DNA of 64,000 nucleotides, taken from Mycoplasmatales bacterium (GTDB taxonomy: Bacteria > Bacillota_I > Bacilli_A > Mycoplasmatales > Metamycoplasmataceae). The stretch spans positions 1 through 64,000 of the forward strand of contig JABSQT010000003.1 in the NCBI GenBank assembly GCA_013215715.1, given 5' to 3'. The notes under the pieces were generated by a model. The model was not told where the DNA came from. It saw only the letters and a list, made by a program, of their open reading frames with translations, and made no database searches. The position numbers and the translations under genes are program-made. Within the stretch, counting starts at the first letter, position 1. Each line of letters starts with the position of its first letter. Shown here piece after piece: positions 21,468-33,579 of the stretch.

Positions 21468-23246
21468 ATGCAAATAATAATAAAAAAGATTTTAAATTTC
21501 AATAATAAAAAATGATTAAAATTTAAAGATAAATTTGATGCAATTTATCTTTTACCAAAAAAATATATACAAATAGACACAGAGGAATTTCCGTTAGAAG
21601 AGTGTGTATTGGAAATTAAAAATTCACACCTCTTAAAATATGACAATATTTTTGAAATAACATCAATAGAAAAAATAATTCATTCACCCAATCATAATGA
21701 ATATCCTTGAACAAAATATATTGAATACATTGATAAAGAATCGATGACACGTGTTCAAGGTATTAGCATAGACAATGACCATGAAGATTTTATTTTGGCT
21801 AAAAAAGCTATTAAGAGAGTTGCTTGATTTCAAACACTTAGAAATTTTGGTTATTTTAATTTTTATCTAGCCAATAATTTAAACAAACATTTGATAAACA
21901 AAAATATTACAAAAGAAGAGTATTCTGAAGTTGATGATGCAAACTTACATGGTCGTTTTAGTCGATTGGCACAGGATGTAAGTGGGTATAGACGTCATGA
22001 AAATATGAAGAATATTCTCGAAACATTTGATGTGGTTTGAGATGTTGATAATAAAGTTGAAAAAACAAATACTTTGAGACAAGAATATGAACAAACAGTT
22101 AATGAAGAAATCACTATTTGAGAACAAACTAACAAAGAAGAGATTATTGATATTTTTGAAACTATAGATCGACAACAAAAAAATATCATTTCTGATGTTG
22201 AGAATACTTTGAGTGCAACAATAAATGGTTATGCCGGAACAGGAAAAACTGTTGTTGGTTACGAATTAGCTGGCAAATTACATTCTAGAAATGGCAGTTC
22301 TATATTATTTTTAGTTCCCAATAATAAATTGAAATCTAAAACAAAAGATTTTTTTAAAACAATTGGTATATTTGGTCTTAAAGTTGCTACCTATGAAGAA
22401 AAATCAAAAGAGTTGTCAGATCAACTGACACAACACTTCACATCATCCTTAAAACTTGATGATAAATATAAAGTTAAAATGAATGGAATTGTTATTCCAT
22501 GATTATTAAATAATATTTTAAAGAACCACAAAGAAACTGTTTATAAGGTCTTTAATAATGAAATGGATGAATTAGCTCTAGGTATTTATTTAATAAAACA
22601 TAATGTCTTGAAGGGTGAGATTTCTTCAAGGTTAATAAAAAATATTTACAATGTAATTAAAAAAGAAGAGGCTGTTGCCCTTATGGAAACAAGACATCAA
22701 GAAATGTATTGAGAAAATGAGGAATTAATTAAAAAGGGTTCACTCTTTGCTTATGATCAAATATTTTTAGATGAAGCACCATTTTTATTGAAATTTCCAT
22801 TTTTAATTCATTATTTCAAAAAAGTTAAACATAATGCTATAAAGTTATATGATGAATTACAATACTCTGAAAAAGAGGTAAAAAACTTAAAGCAAATTTT
22901 TGATTATGATCAAAAAATATGAATTCTAAATATTGTTTATAGAACAACAAAAGAAATATTTCAAAGAGTTATGTTTAAATCAAGAATAGAGGTTAATACA
23001 CCAATCACAATTAAAAATTCAGTAAAAATAGTTAAGGATGTAGATCGTAGTTTGCCAACAATTAAACTTTCAAGACTTAGAAAAAATGCAATAGAGTGAA
23101 TTGGGACAGAATTCTTAGAACTCAACCTAATTATTGATAAGCCGATTGTCGAATCAGATAAAAATCTTATTTATATTGCAGGAACAAGAGCGAGAAAATA
23201 TTTAAATATATTTTTTCTTAATGGAGATGTAAATGACTTTAATTAG
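21468..23246 (+). CDS. UvrD-like SF1 ATPase/helicase of a two-gene module
   Basis: 592 residues. A roughly 245-residue N-terminal region of unknown fold precedes Walker A (GYAGTGKT, about 253-260), a Walker B (IFLDEAPF, about 432) and a C-terminal VYRTT and GTRARK segment (about 577), which fit a compact UvrD/Rep-type helicase. The second gene begins inside its 3' end (14-base overlap), so the two form a unit. A UvrD-like helicase plus partner recalls Gabija, but the partner has no OLD-nuclease motifs. No clear ribosome binding site at the chosen ATG. Confidence 0.7.
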
Positions 23247-23784
23247 AAAATTATTATTCGATAATATACATATTTTTAAAACTGTTATAACCAATAAAGA
23301 TGGTTTGTCAACCTTGTGTGAGTTAACCCACTTCATGAAGATGGATGTCATATTAATAAATAATGAAAGTGACGCTTCACTTAAACCAACAATAAAAAAT
23401 ACAGAAACGAGATTAAGAACGCTTAAAAATCTATTAGTCAATAACGATATTATATTTGATAACTACAATGAAGATTTTATAAGGGAATTGATTCAAGAAA
23501 CAAAATCTCTAGATAGATTTCTTATTAAAATTAAAATCCCTGAAGAACAATTAGAGGTTTTTAAAAATTCTATTAATTATATAAGTCAAAAATTTGGAGA
23601 AGAAAGACAATTGAAGTGATTAAGAGGAAGATATCATCCGGATTATTTAATATTTGGTTACAAAAGACAATTAAGACATAAACAAATAAGGGGAATTTAC
23701 GAAACACTTCTTAACAAGGAGATTAATGTAAATGTTGATCTCTCTGCAATCCATACATTAATACTGGAAGAGTTAAATAAATAA
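23233..23784 (+). CDS. Unknown 183-residue partner of the UvrD-like ATPase
   Basis: The ATG lies inside the upstream gene (14-base overlap, different frame). The protein is helical and charged with no signal, membrane segment or recognised motif; one TGA Trp precedes a basic stretch with Arg-x-Arg-Tyr-His-Pro-Asp-Tyr (about residues 131-138). The overlap implies obligate co-translation, so it is likely a subunit or effector of the ATPase. Confidence 0.65.
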
Positions 23785-23818
23785 TATAAATTTGTTTTAA
23801 AATATCTTTTTTCTAAAT

Positions 23819-23849
23819 AAAAAACATTATATATTTGTGTAGTGTTTTA
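23819..23849 (+). terminator. Hairpin terminator
   Basis: AAAAAACATT...AGTGTTTTAA hairpin 35 bases after the stop of the 23233 gene, of the dispersed AACACC-like family. Confidence 0.55.
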
Positions 23850-24433
23850 AAATTTATTTTATTTTCTATTTACCTAAAGGACTTATCATTATTCTTCAAT
23901 TTAAACTACACCCCTTGATGATTGTCTCTCAACTTCCCTATTGTCTTCCTTGTGTTGATATATCATTATTTGATTTTTACTATAAGTTAATGTCTTAGCA
24001 TCACAAATACCTACACCACTTTTGATTCTCTTAAAACTTCAAAGATATATTTATCATTTTTATGAAAATACTTCAATAATTTTTTGGTGTCAAAACAACA
24101 TCTTAACAATTCGTTTTTCAGAAAAGAATGTAGGGACTAAATTTCTAATAAAGTTATTTCTTTATTTCTTTCATAAAACTTAGAGACCTCTCTAATATAT
24201 GGATAATTAAAACCCATAACTTAAAGGCAAAAAAGATCGAATAAACTCTTTTCCCAAAATTACTTTATTATCTAATTTTATGGTAGTATACATTTTTACC
24301 TCTCTTACTCTTATTAAGCACTTCATTAGCATTGAACCACACAACAACATTAATACTTTAAAGATATTCATTGTTTTTTAATGGTAATATAATATATATT
24401 TATAAAAAATACTTTTCAAAGAAAGAGGTGAAG
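23850..24433 (-). pseudogene. Intergenic stretch with a possible heavily decayed minus-strand coding remnant
   Basis: On the minus strand short open pieces in shifting frames appear (for example around 24370-24210), with stops and frame changes throughout. A promoter-like and AAAGAGGTGAAG signal at 24418-24432 belongs to the next plus-strand gene. No intact gene is seen. Confidence 0.3.
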
Positions 24434-25252
24434 ATGGAGTGATTTAAGAATTTAATAGGTGGTTTTAAGTGAGCACCCACTAATAAAGGAATCCAGAATA
24501 AAAAAGGAACCGAATTGATTCAATTCAATCTTGCTGAAGGTTCAACTTTTAACGGGAATATTAATATAAGTGAAAACGGAAAAAGAATTATTGAAAAAAG
24601 AAATGAGAATTTAGATATCATTTCAAAATCAAATGTTCCTGATAGTGCACAGAATAACATACAAGATTTTGAACATGTTGAGCAAATAAAAAGATTTGTA
24701 GAAAAAGGAGCAAATAGCAGCGCTGAAATAGCAAGCTTTGTTAGAGATTTAATGCCAAATATGATTTCTACACCTGATTTTATTGAAAGAAAAAATATAG
24801 AATTAGCTTTAGACTTTTTAAAAGAATCGTCAACTTCAGAAAAAAGCATCCTTGTTTGAAGTTATTTACTTTCAATTGTAAATGTTGGGAACAATCCTGC
24901 GTGATTTAAAAATAATCCTTTAATAATAAATAAAATTAGAGCGTGTTTCCCTTTAGAAAAAAGAGATGCTTTGCATCACGGAATGACAATTATCTTTGGG
25001 AGATTTGGCGGAAAACCAGATTTCAACATTAATAATATAGCAATTAAAGATGATGAATTATTTAAAAGATCTTTTATTGATTCTGGACTTTTTTCTTCGA
25101 AAACTTCTTTTTTAAGATATCTTCCAGAATTTGGATATTCAAACACAACAAGTGAATTCAACATTCGATACTTTGCACCATATATTGATGGTCCATTGAA
25201 AATAGCAGCTATGGCTTTATTAAACTCCATAGATGGAGTGAAATTTTCTTAG
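24434..25252 (+). CDS. Unrecognised 272-residue soluble protein
   Basis: AAAGAGGTGAAG precedes the ATG. No signal peptide or membrane helix. The first 45 residues contain several TGA Trp and a polar FNLAEGSTFNGNINIS stretch; the remainder is helical and then ends in an aromatic region. It stands alone between the UvrD-like module and the dead IS element. No family recognised. Confidence 0.6.
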
Positions 25253-25305
25253 TCTTTCATCCTTAATTTAAAATAAAGAAAACAATGCACATTATTATGT
25301 CTATA

Positions 25306-26398
25306 TTAGGGTAAAAAATTTAAGACACATTCAAAGTGTTAGACATCATGCGAGAATATTCGTATGGTGTTTTATTATCTAAACATCTTTGGACTCTATT
25401 ATTATGATATCAATATTCATAGTCATTTAATGTTTTTGTTAAACTTTCCACATTTTCTGTTGAACTTGGAAAAGGATAAATAAATTCCCTTTTTAATATT
25501 AAGAAGGTCTATTAGCTAATGAATTACCTTTCGAAGACATAGATTGAATAATTTTATTCTTCTCGAGGAATTTTTAAATTTAAAATTAGTATATTCAACT
25601 CCATGATTAGTACTAAAAATACCAAGGTACGTCTTAGAAGTCTTTCTAGCTTTTGAACAGCTTTTATAACCATGTTCACTTGCCTGTCTTTGATAATTTC
25701 TAGGAACTTAATCTTTTTTAGTAAAACCACCCTTAATTAAAAGTGCTATATTGTATTTCTTACCAACTTTAATATATGTAATATCTGAAAATCACACTCA
25801 ATCCTCGTATTTGCAATTAAAATCCAACTTTACTTTATCTCTTGTTCAAACACCTTTATATTTCCTTTCTTTAGGTTTCTTGTGATATTTCATATGATAA
25901 TTACTTTTGTAATCTAACGATTCTCAGTGTTTTCTAAATTAATAGGTACTAACTTTATATTTGTGCTTAAGGATGATGTAAACTTTATCTCTACCAATTG
26001 AATTGCGACTTTTACTAATGATTGCTTTAATATGTCATTAATGATTTTTTGATAAACTTCTCTATCTTATGGATCAAGATCATTAATACTTATATTTTTT
26101 CTTCTTCCTTTTCTTTTGCTAGTTCTATTTCCGTCACCATTTTTTAGTTTTTCCATGCCTTAATTATCTCTAATTTTTATTCAATTCATAAACAACCTTT
26201 CAATTCTTTTAAATATAACATTCATTCCAATGTCTTTACCGGAATATCTACTTTGGTGGTTATAGTAAAATTCAAGAACGACTGATCTCTTGTTTCTCCA
26301 ACTATCTAATTGTTTTAAAGCTCATAACTTATCTTCAAATTTGTATTGTTTCATAAAAACACAACTCTTCCGAGTCGTGTCTTAATTTTTTATCCTAA
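25306..26398 (-). mobile_element. Degenerate IS3-family insertion sequence
   Basis: Both ends carry matching inverted repeats: TTAGGGTAAAAAATTTAAGA at the left and, on the other strand, TTAGGATAAAAAATTAAGAC at the right, with TATA on both sides as a likely 4-bp target duplication. The minus strand encodes a broken OrfA (start near 26353, stop after about 65 codons) and many-times frameshifted OrfB pieces ending in a typical IS3 tail (YHNNRVQRCLDNKTPYEYS). It is immobile unless helped in trans. It interrupts sequence resembling the AACACC-type terminator downstream of 25252. Confidence 0.85.
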
Positions 26399-26463
26399 TA
26401 TAATACATTATTGTACTACTATTTTTTATTTTTATAAATGTTAAAAGTAACCTTTTTGTTGTT

Positions 26464-29373
26464 TTATTTTTTCATTGTTTTTGGATAATATGATTGTTTT
26501 ATTGATATTATTTTTAATTTCTTTATAAATATCTTTTTTTGTTTCGTTATTTTTTGATAATTTTCATTATGTTTTTCTTGTGTTATTAACGCTTCTTCTA
26601 TAGGTTGACTTAACATTTTTAGACATTTTTGAATAATTTTTAAATCACCTATCCTCTTTGAATTTTCTATATATGTGTATTCATCTTCTATATTTTCACC
26701 ACTAGAAACCAACTTTTCTTGAATACACAAAAGATTTTCGATTTTTTTTATTTCATCAGATAGAGTTGCAATATTTGGAGATATTCCTAAAATTTCCTCT
26801 ATCACATTAAATATATATTTCTGTTTACGCTTATTTTTGAGAACACCAAAATCTCCAATCATTTTTATAATAAAATCGATGCCATTGTAATTAAGAGGAA
26901 AATTATGTTTGTAAACTTCATACATTAATTTAGAATTGTTGGATTTGAATATGTGTTCCATAATTTTTCCTTGAATCTTCCTTGAAATTACAGGAACTCC
27001 CACATTTTCACTCATATGTTTTGGGTGATCGCATACTTGAACCTCAGGGAAAATTAAAAATAAATTTTTAATGATGTTATTTTGTGTATTCATTTGGTCA
27101 AGTTGTTTGTTTCTAAAATATTCGCAATCTTGCTCAATATTTTCAATAATTTGATTCAATGCATTTATGCCATCATTAAATTTATCAATCTTAGAGAAAA
27201 TAAATTTTTTTTCAAAAATATTCGATGTTTCTTGTTTATCTATTCAATTAATTTTTTGATTTATTTTATTTCAATTTTCCATTCATAAATGTCCTCGTAA
27301 CTCAGGGAACCCCATACTAAAACCATGATAATATTGCTTATTAAAAAGATGTTTTAATTCATACAATAAATCAGAATATTCGTCCTCCAAACCTGCTGCA
27401 ATAATCTCGTCCGGAGTATCTTCAACTTCATAATATTCTTCATTGCATTTCCAACAAGATTCTTGTTCTTCAATATTGTAGTGCCAATGTTCATTTTGAT
27501 CATCTTGTTGTTGAAATCTTTGATACCACTTATAAGGGTGCGAACTTTCATAAAGATTCCCTAGTTTTAGTTCATCAAAGAATTTTCGATCCACAGCTCT
27601 CAAAATCTCTAAATTTAATTTAATGTCATACACCCACTCTCATGCACTTTTGCTTCCATCGGTGATTTTTTTTAAATTTTGATATTCAGTCAAATTTCCT
27701 ATTATTTTTTTTAATTTATAATTAACAACCATTGTTTCTATCAAGTCGAATATTTTATTTATTTCTACAAAACGAGATGAATGATTTTTATTATTTATAT
27801 CAATTATTACAAATGAGTTGCTTTTGTTTTTTTGAAATTTACTAATACTTCTCATTTTATTAAACTCTTTACCATTATTTAATAAAGAGTCTTTAATTTG
27901 TTTTAAATCTGTCAATAATATTTTATAAGCATTCAAATTATTTTCAAATACATAGTTTTTATTTAAAAGTTCAATAATAATTTTTGAAACTTTTTTAATG
28001 AAAATATCATTACCAACAAATAAATCATCTCAGGAAAATCACTTGTTATAAAGAGTCTTACCATTACTTTCCTTTGAAGAATCCATATTAAAAAATGAAT
28101 AAATCATATAATAAATCTTGATGAAAAGTGGATCTAAGTTATTATCTAAAATTCATTTCGGAATTGTTTCTCTTTCAACATCTTGTAACCCCTCTAACTT
28201 TTTTTTAGAAACTTGATATTCTTTCTTTTGATACCACCTAAATATTTGTTTATTTTGTTCAATTGAATATGTTGTTTCTAATGCAATTTTTAATTCATCA
28301 ATTGCTTCCCTAGAGAATGTGTTTAAAAGCATCAAATTAAATTTTATTTCCAGTATCTCTTTGAAAAATATAAAAAGCAGTGGATTTTCATCCATTTCTT
28401 GTGGCAACATACTTTGGAATTCTTCTAAATTTTTCCTAAGCAAACGGAAGTTTAGTAAAGGCAAGTTACTTAAAGAATCTTCATTTATGATTTTGTGTAT
28501 TTGGATTTCTCCACCTTCAACCCTCATCCCCGTTACCTCAGCTTGATCCTTATTATTGCCTCGATATTGAAATTCTTTTAAAAATAATTTCAAGGTTTCT
28601 CTTTCATAGTTATGTAAATCAAATTTATCATCATAATATTTTTCGAGCATAAAAATTATATTTTGAGGTTTTAACGAATATTTTTCTTCATATCTCTTAG
28701 AGAGATTTGCGAATGAAAGCGTTATTAAGATAACTTTTTTATCCAACTGTGAAATTTGAGACAATATATTTTCAATATTATCCCAATGTAACCTATCTAA
28801 ATTTTCAATAAAGACAATTTTTTCTTTTATTAATGTGTGGGTTTTTTTGATGTATATAATACCAAGAGTAAATATCACCAAAAATAAAAATAACAAACTG
28901 GAATAAACGGCGAATTCACAAATGTTTGTTGAAATATAATCACTGCCCCTAAAGGCAAATCTACTAATTATAAAAGATGTGAATGTAACAAGCAACGGAG
29001 CCATAAAACCAACAAAAATCATTCAAAACTTTCTTCAATAATATCTACCCATAAAATTGTGTGTATTTTTGCTAGAATTTGAAAAAAAGCTTTTATAAAA
29101 AATATTATTGATATGTATTTCATTATTAAATCCCAATTCAATTTCTTTAACTTGTTCTTTTAAGCCATTTTTTATATGATTCATCATCATTGTTTTTCCT
29201 GAGCCAAATTCACCATCAATCAAAATTATTTTTGATGGATTTTTTTTAATACCTTCTTCATTATTGTTTTTCTTCCCCTTTGAATTAAAATCTTCTATAT
29301 ATTCATTGGTTAAATTTGTAATTTTGTCAATCGTGTCTTTATAAAAAATATTTTCTTTATTATTGTTCTTCAT
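26464..29373 (-). CDS. KAP-family P-loop NTPase, membrane associated
   Basis: 969 residues, open through many TGA Trp codons. Walker A GEFGSGKT (about 54-61), two adjacent membrane helices at about 120-142 and 155-175, then a KIVFIENLDRL segment (about 185-195), the KAP order: P-loop, inserted TM pair, Walker-B-like strand with LDR. The long helical C-terminal 650 residues are unassigned and contain a CxxC (about residue 630) in an acidic stretch. KAP NTPases are membrane-inserted STAND-like ATPases, some acting in phage exclusion. Start chosen at 29373 because a TTGACA/TATTAT promoter covers the longer N-terminus. Confidence 0.75.
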
Positions 29374-29379
29374 ATTTAA

Positions 29380-29406
29380 ATAATAACACATAAAAAATAC
29401 TGTCAA
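29380..29406 (-). promoter_or_regulatory. Promoter of the KAP NTPase gene, probably leaderless
   Basis: TTGACA (29401-29406) and TATTAT (29380-29385) with a 15-base spacer lie directly before the ATG at 29373. The transcript would begin at or next to the start codon. The same TATTATTTAAATATG string precedes the recombinase gene at 37703. Confidence 0.6.
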
Positions 29407-29468
29407 ATTAAGTGAATAAACATAGAAAAATTACTTAAATAAAAAAACCACAATTATGGTTTTATAGT

Positions 29469-31745
29469 TTATATTTTGAAGGGATATACTTCTTTCAAAA
29501 TTATCAATGAAAGCACCTTAGTTCTTTCTCTAATAATTTCAAAAGTTCATTCTTGGAAATAATCAAATGATACAATACCAAGATCTATATCACCCTTAAT
29601 TAAAGGAACATTAAATTGAGTTATCTTAGTTTTTTTCTTTAAGAAAGGAGCTTTTTTCATTGAAGAATTTATCGGTCTAGGAACTACTAAAAAATTACCA
29701 ATCATATTTAAATGCTTTTGGAACTCTTCTTCTACAACTTCCCCTTTTTTGATCTGTTTTTTCAACTCTTTTAATCATTCATCATTTGTTCTTGGCATAA
29801 TGTGTTCTAAGGATGGGTTTTTTAAGTTTAAATTATAGCTATTTGTACCAAGTCTATCAAGAATGTAAAGCTCTAATTGAAGCAATACTTTTGTTGCCAA
29901 AGAATTTTTCTTATGAAATGTATAAGGAGCAATTAATTTTTCCTTAAATACAGAATCACTCGGCATTAAAATTTCACCCTTTGAATCTTCTTCATAAATC
30001 ACTTTTGAAATTGATTCTACCGGACTTTTGTCAAAGTCTGAAGCAATTAATTTTACAATTTTAATTAATTTATTTCTGAATGAATGACCAAAACCTTCAG
30101 TAACTTCTCTACGAATAAAAAGTGAATCCAACAATATTATCGATCTTTCAAATTCTTTTTTCTTTACTATCTGTCAAGAATCTCCAACTCATTTGAAGCA
30201 TGCCTCAACTAAAGCCATCATTAAAAAGAAAGTTGATTCCTTACTTGTTATATTACTTATCCTTTTTTGTAGGTAAGCTAAATCGCTATCTAAATCATCT
30301 ATTTTTTTCATTAATAAAGCTTTATGGATAATTGCATATTTTTGAATATCATTTTTAAGGAAGTTTAAATAATCATGTTCTTTTTTGAAACTTATATCTT
30401 TAAACAATACTTTAAAGTTATTATAAACTTTAAATCTATCGTATTCTGTTTCATACTCTTTTCCTTTTTTAATAAAAGATAAATAACATAATTCTTTAAA
30501 GAAGTCATTAATTTTATCGTTTGGGTCTTTAAGATTTAATGAAAATTCTGATTCAAAGTACCTTCTCATCATACGAACTTTTTCAAGATCTTTCATGACA
30601 CCATCTTCAACAAAATTGAATATTTGGTTTTTAATTAAATCTCATTCTTCTAAGTTAGACCCCTTAGAGTTCATATTTTCAAAGATATCCATTTCTCTTT
30701 TTGATTCAACTCTATATTCTAAATCGGCTATTTCAAATTTTTCAATAAAAATATTTATAAAATCCAATAATTTTGAGTCAGAAAATGAATTCATCATTCT
30801 CTCCATTAATAAATAATTCTTATAATAAGTAGTTTTAAATTCATCCAATATATTATCCTGCATAATATTTATAAATTCATTTAATTCTGGTTTTTCAGCC
30901 GCCTCATTTAAGTATCTTGTTACAATATTTAAATTTTGGAATATCTTTATTAATTTTTGTGGATATTTATTTCGGTTAATATCAGATTTAAGTAATAAGT
31001 TGTATGCAACTCTTAACAATAATAATGAAGTTGTAATTCTTTGTTGCCCATCTATTATTTTAAGAATTACTTGATTATCAGAATTTATGCTTTTACTTAC
31101 AGCCACAACACCAAAATAGTGTTGATTTCTATCTTCAATTCTAGCCTCAACATCTTTAATTAAAGTTTTAACATTGTGTTCACTTCATGTGTATCTTCTT
31201 TGATAGAAAGGTATTTTAAAAACAACATTAGGACTTGTAAATCATGAAATTAAAGAAGTTTTTTTAATATTCAATTCTTTATTTCTAATATTTGTAACAA
31301 CATTATTGGGTTTCTCATCTGATTCCATTTTAAAATATGCACTTTCATTAAAAATGAATTGTTCTTGCGTTTCTTGAAAAGCGTCTTGACAAACAATAGA
31401 GAGTGATTTAATTAAATATAAAATATCAACCATATCAATTTTTCTTTTTATTTCATTAGGAAGATTGTGAGAATACTTATTACCTAATGCTCTTATATGG
31501 TGCAATGCATCAATAACGGTAGGTTCCCCATACCTTTCCTTATAAGTTGCGACCATTATTGCAAAACTTCCTTCCATTGAATACTTATGCCTTAAAATGT
31601 TTTCTGTAATATTGCGAACTTTTAAAGGAACTACTTCTCAATCCTTTTCTATGATTCTTTTTTCAACTTTTAATATTTCTTCAATAATATTCTCAGATCC
31701 AGGTTTACCTTGGATAAAATTAAAGTTCTTTGTTAATCTCATCAT
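29469..31745 (-). CDS. DUF262/DUF1524 (GmrSD-like) protein with N-terminal extension
   Basis: 758 residues with AAAGGAA upstream. Residues about 60-115 resemble a DUF4145-like helical domain (HHIRALGNKYSHN). The DUF262 ParB-like part has IPFYQRRYTW (about 177-186) and IDGQQRITT (about 231-239). The C-terminal part has LEHIMPR (about 645), the His-Asn-His-type core of DUF1524. In GmrSD these domains cut modified phage DNA and use NTP. Its start overlaps the upstream 175-residue gene by 26 bases, placing it third in the methyltransferase-1 operon. Confidence 0.85.
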
Positions 31746-32247
31746 ATATTTCCTTTCTTACTTTTGCTAAAAATACCTTATCTTCTATTAATTCTTTATA
31801 AAAAGAGTGGCATTGTTTGTCTAACTTTTTAGAATTTAACTTACCTTTATATTGTTTTATTTTTCATGTTTCAATTGATTCATCAGTAAACTTATCAGAG
31901 GCATGTTGAATTAATGTTAAATAACCTAATCTCATAGCCTCTAATTTTTCTTCTTTCTGACTTTGACAAATATGTTTCTTAATATGTTCCATTAATTTAA
32001 TTTTTATTGGTGTAACTCTATATTTAAATTGTCTGTATTTTACTAACCCCATAACCTCTCAAGCTTCTAAATTTTGTTTCAAAGTGGCGTTATCACCTTT
32101 AAATTCCAGGATAATATTATCCTCATCATCCAATAATTGTGGATTATTAAATTTTTCAATTCTAAATGAAGTTGCTTTAGATTTTTGAATAACTTCAAAA
32201 TTATCGATATATTTTTTAAGTCCAGTACCAACGATTCTAATTTTCAT
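31720..32247 (-). CDS. Unknown 175-residue protein between methyltransferase 1 and the DUF262 protein
   Basis: Starts 11 bases inside the 3' end of the methyltransferase and ends 26 bases inside the DUF262 gene, so the three are strictly co-translated. Soluble, with basic helical C-terminal two thirds and no recognised motif. Given its place it may be a specificity or regulatory subunit of a modification-dependent module; this is inference only. Confidence 0.65.
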
Positions 32248-33490
32248 TTTCCCTACTTTCTATTTGATCAATAACTTTAAATATAGCTTCCAACACCTTA
32301 ACCGCTATTGAATTTCCAGCTTGTCTATAAAGCGATTCTTTAGTTAATATATTTTCTTCTAGTCATAATGGACGAACCTTATCAAAGTCTTTAGATTCAA
32401 ACCCCATAATTTGATAAGCTTCTCTAGGTGTAATAAATCTTTTATGCAATTTATTTTCTTGTTTTGATTCAAAGTCAATCATCCCTATATTAGGATGTCT
32501 ATCTTGTTTTGTTGTTAATGTATTGATTCTTATCAGATTTCTTTGTGTTAAATCTTTATTCTCATTAGCCATCTTATGTCTTGATATCGTGTCATTAGGA
32601 GTGGCTTCTTCAAACTCTTCTAATAGTTTTGTATTTTTTGTATCAACTTTTATCATTGAGTTAATCATTTTTGTTGCTTCTTCTTTTGAAAGATCTGCTT
32701 TATATCTTTCTAACAATTCATCAATCATTTCTTGTGTTCATCCCTTGTTAGGATTCAATATTGAAATTGCAAAAACTCTTTTTCTTGTTTGAACCATTCC
32801 ATAATCATCAGCTCTTAATTTATTAGTGAATGTTACATATCCAAGTTCTTCTTTTAATAATCTTATTCATTCTTCATAATCAGCTTTATGTTTTGGACCT
32901 AATAATGCCGTTACATTTTCCATTAATAAATATTTGGGTAATTGTTGTTTGTTTTCTTTAGCTTCAACTAATATTCTTCCAATTTGTCAAATTAAGTTAG
33001 AAGTTGAGTTTGCATCACGCTTTATACCCTTAGCTCTACCCATATTCGCAATAGAAAGACCTTGACAAGGAAATGAATAAGTAAGGAGGTCTATTTCCTT
33101 GATATCTTTTCCTTTAACTTTCATAATATCTGGATTATTTCCATTAACAATTGTTGCTGCAGCTAATCTCTTTTTGAATGAAAGTGATTTCCTCAATACA
33201 TGACCAGGCACTTTTGAATTTAGTGAAAAGGTTTGACTAAATAAAAACTTATTTATTTTAGTTTCGTCAGTTAACCCTTTTTTATTTAATACTTTTTCAA
33301 CATCATATTTATGGTGAATCATTGAATAAGCAATGATAGCCCTTGAATCCCATTCTGATGTTTGTGTAACTTCAAATTTATTCTGTGTTTTTTCTTTAAT
33401 GTTTGTTATTGCTTTATGCTGGGCCCCTATACCAGCAAATGTCTCCATAACTCTTATAACCTTAGTTTTATCTACTTTTTTTGCACTCAT
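32237..33490 (-). CDS. DNA (cytosine-5) methyltransferase 1 (Dcm family)
   Basis: 417 residues with the C5-MTase motifs in order: I (ETFAGIGAQ, about 16-24), IV (SFPCQG, Cys nucleophile about 141), VI (LLMENV, about 190), VIII (RKRVFAISI), and X (YRQAGNSIAV) near the C-terminus. The target domain lies between VIII and X. A TATAAT box 9 bases before the ATG suggests a leaderless mRNA. Codons 8-12 (Lys-Thr-Lys-Val-Ile) are encoded by one arm of a 15-bp inverted repeat whose other arm lies beyond the promoter, so promoter and start sit on an apparently invertible segment, here in the ON orientation. Confidence 0.92.
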
Positions 33491-33566
33491 AGCTCAAAAA
33501 TTATACATTTTTTAATATTTTTTCGGAATGTTTTAATAATAAAAAATACAGAAAACTAAGGTTATA
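33455..33566. promoter_or_regulatory. Candidate invertible promoter segment of methyltransferase 1 (ON orientation)
   Basis: Perfect 15-bp inverted repeats TATAACCTTAGTTTT (33455-33469) and AAAACTAAGGTTATA (33552-33566) enclose 82 bases containing TATAAT (33500-33505, facing the methyltransferase) and its ATG. After inversion the methyltransferase frame would be preceded by TAA codons and no ATG, while the promoter would face the GIY-YIG gene at 33580. The core AACYAAGGTTA is shared with the switch at 40359-40466. Confidence 0.65.
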
Positions 33567-33579
33567 TGAAAGGAATATA

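Noticed and set aside
24976-25230. Minus-strand 84-codon ORF inside the gene at 24434
   Set aside because: No start signals; the opposite strand has a good ribosome binding site and a longer frame.
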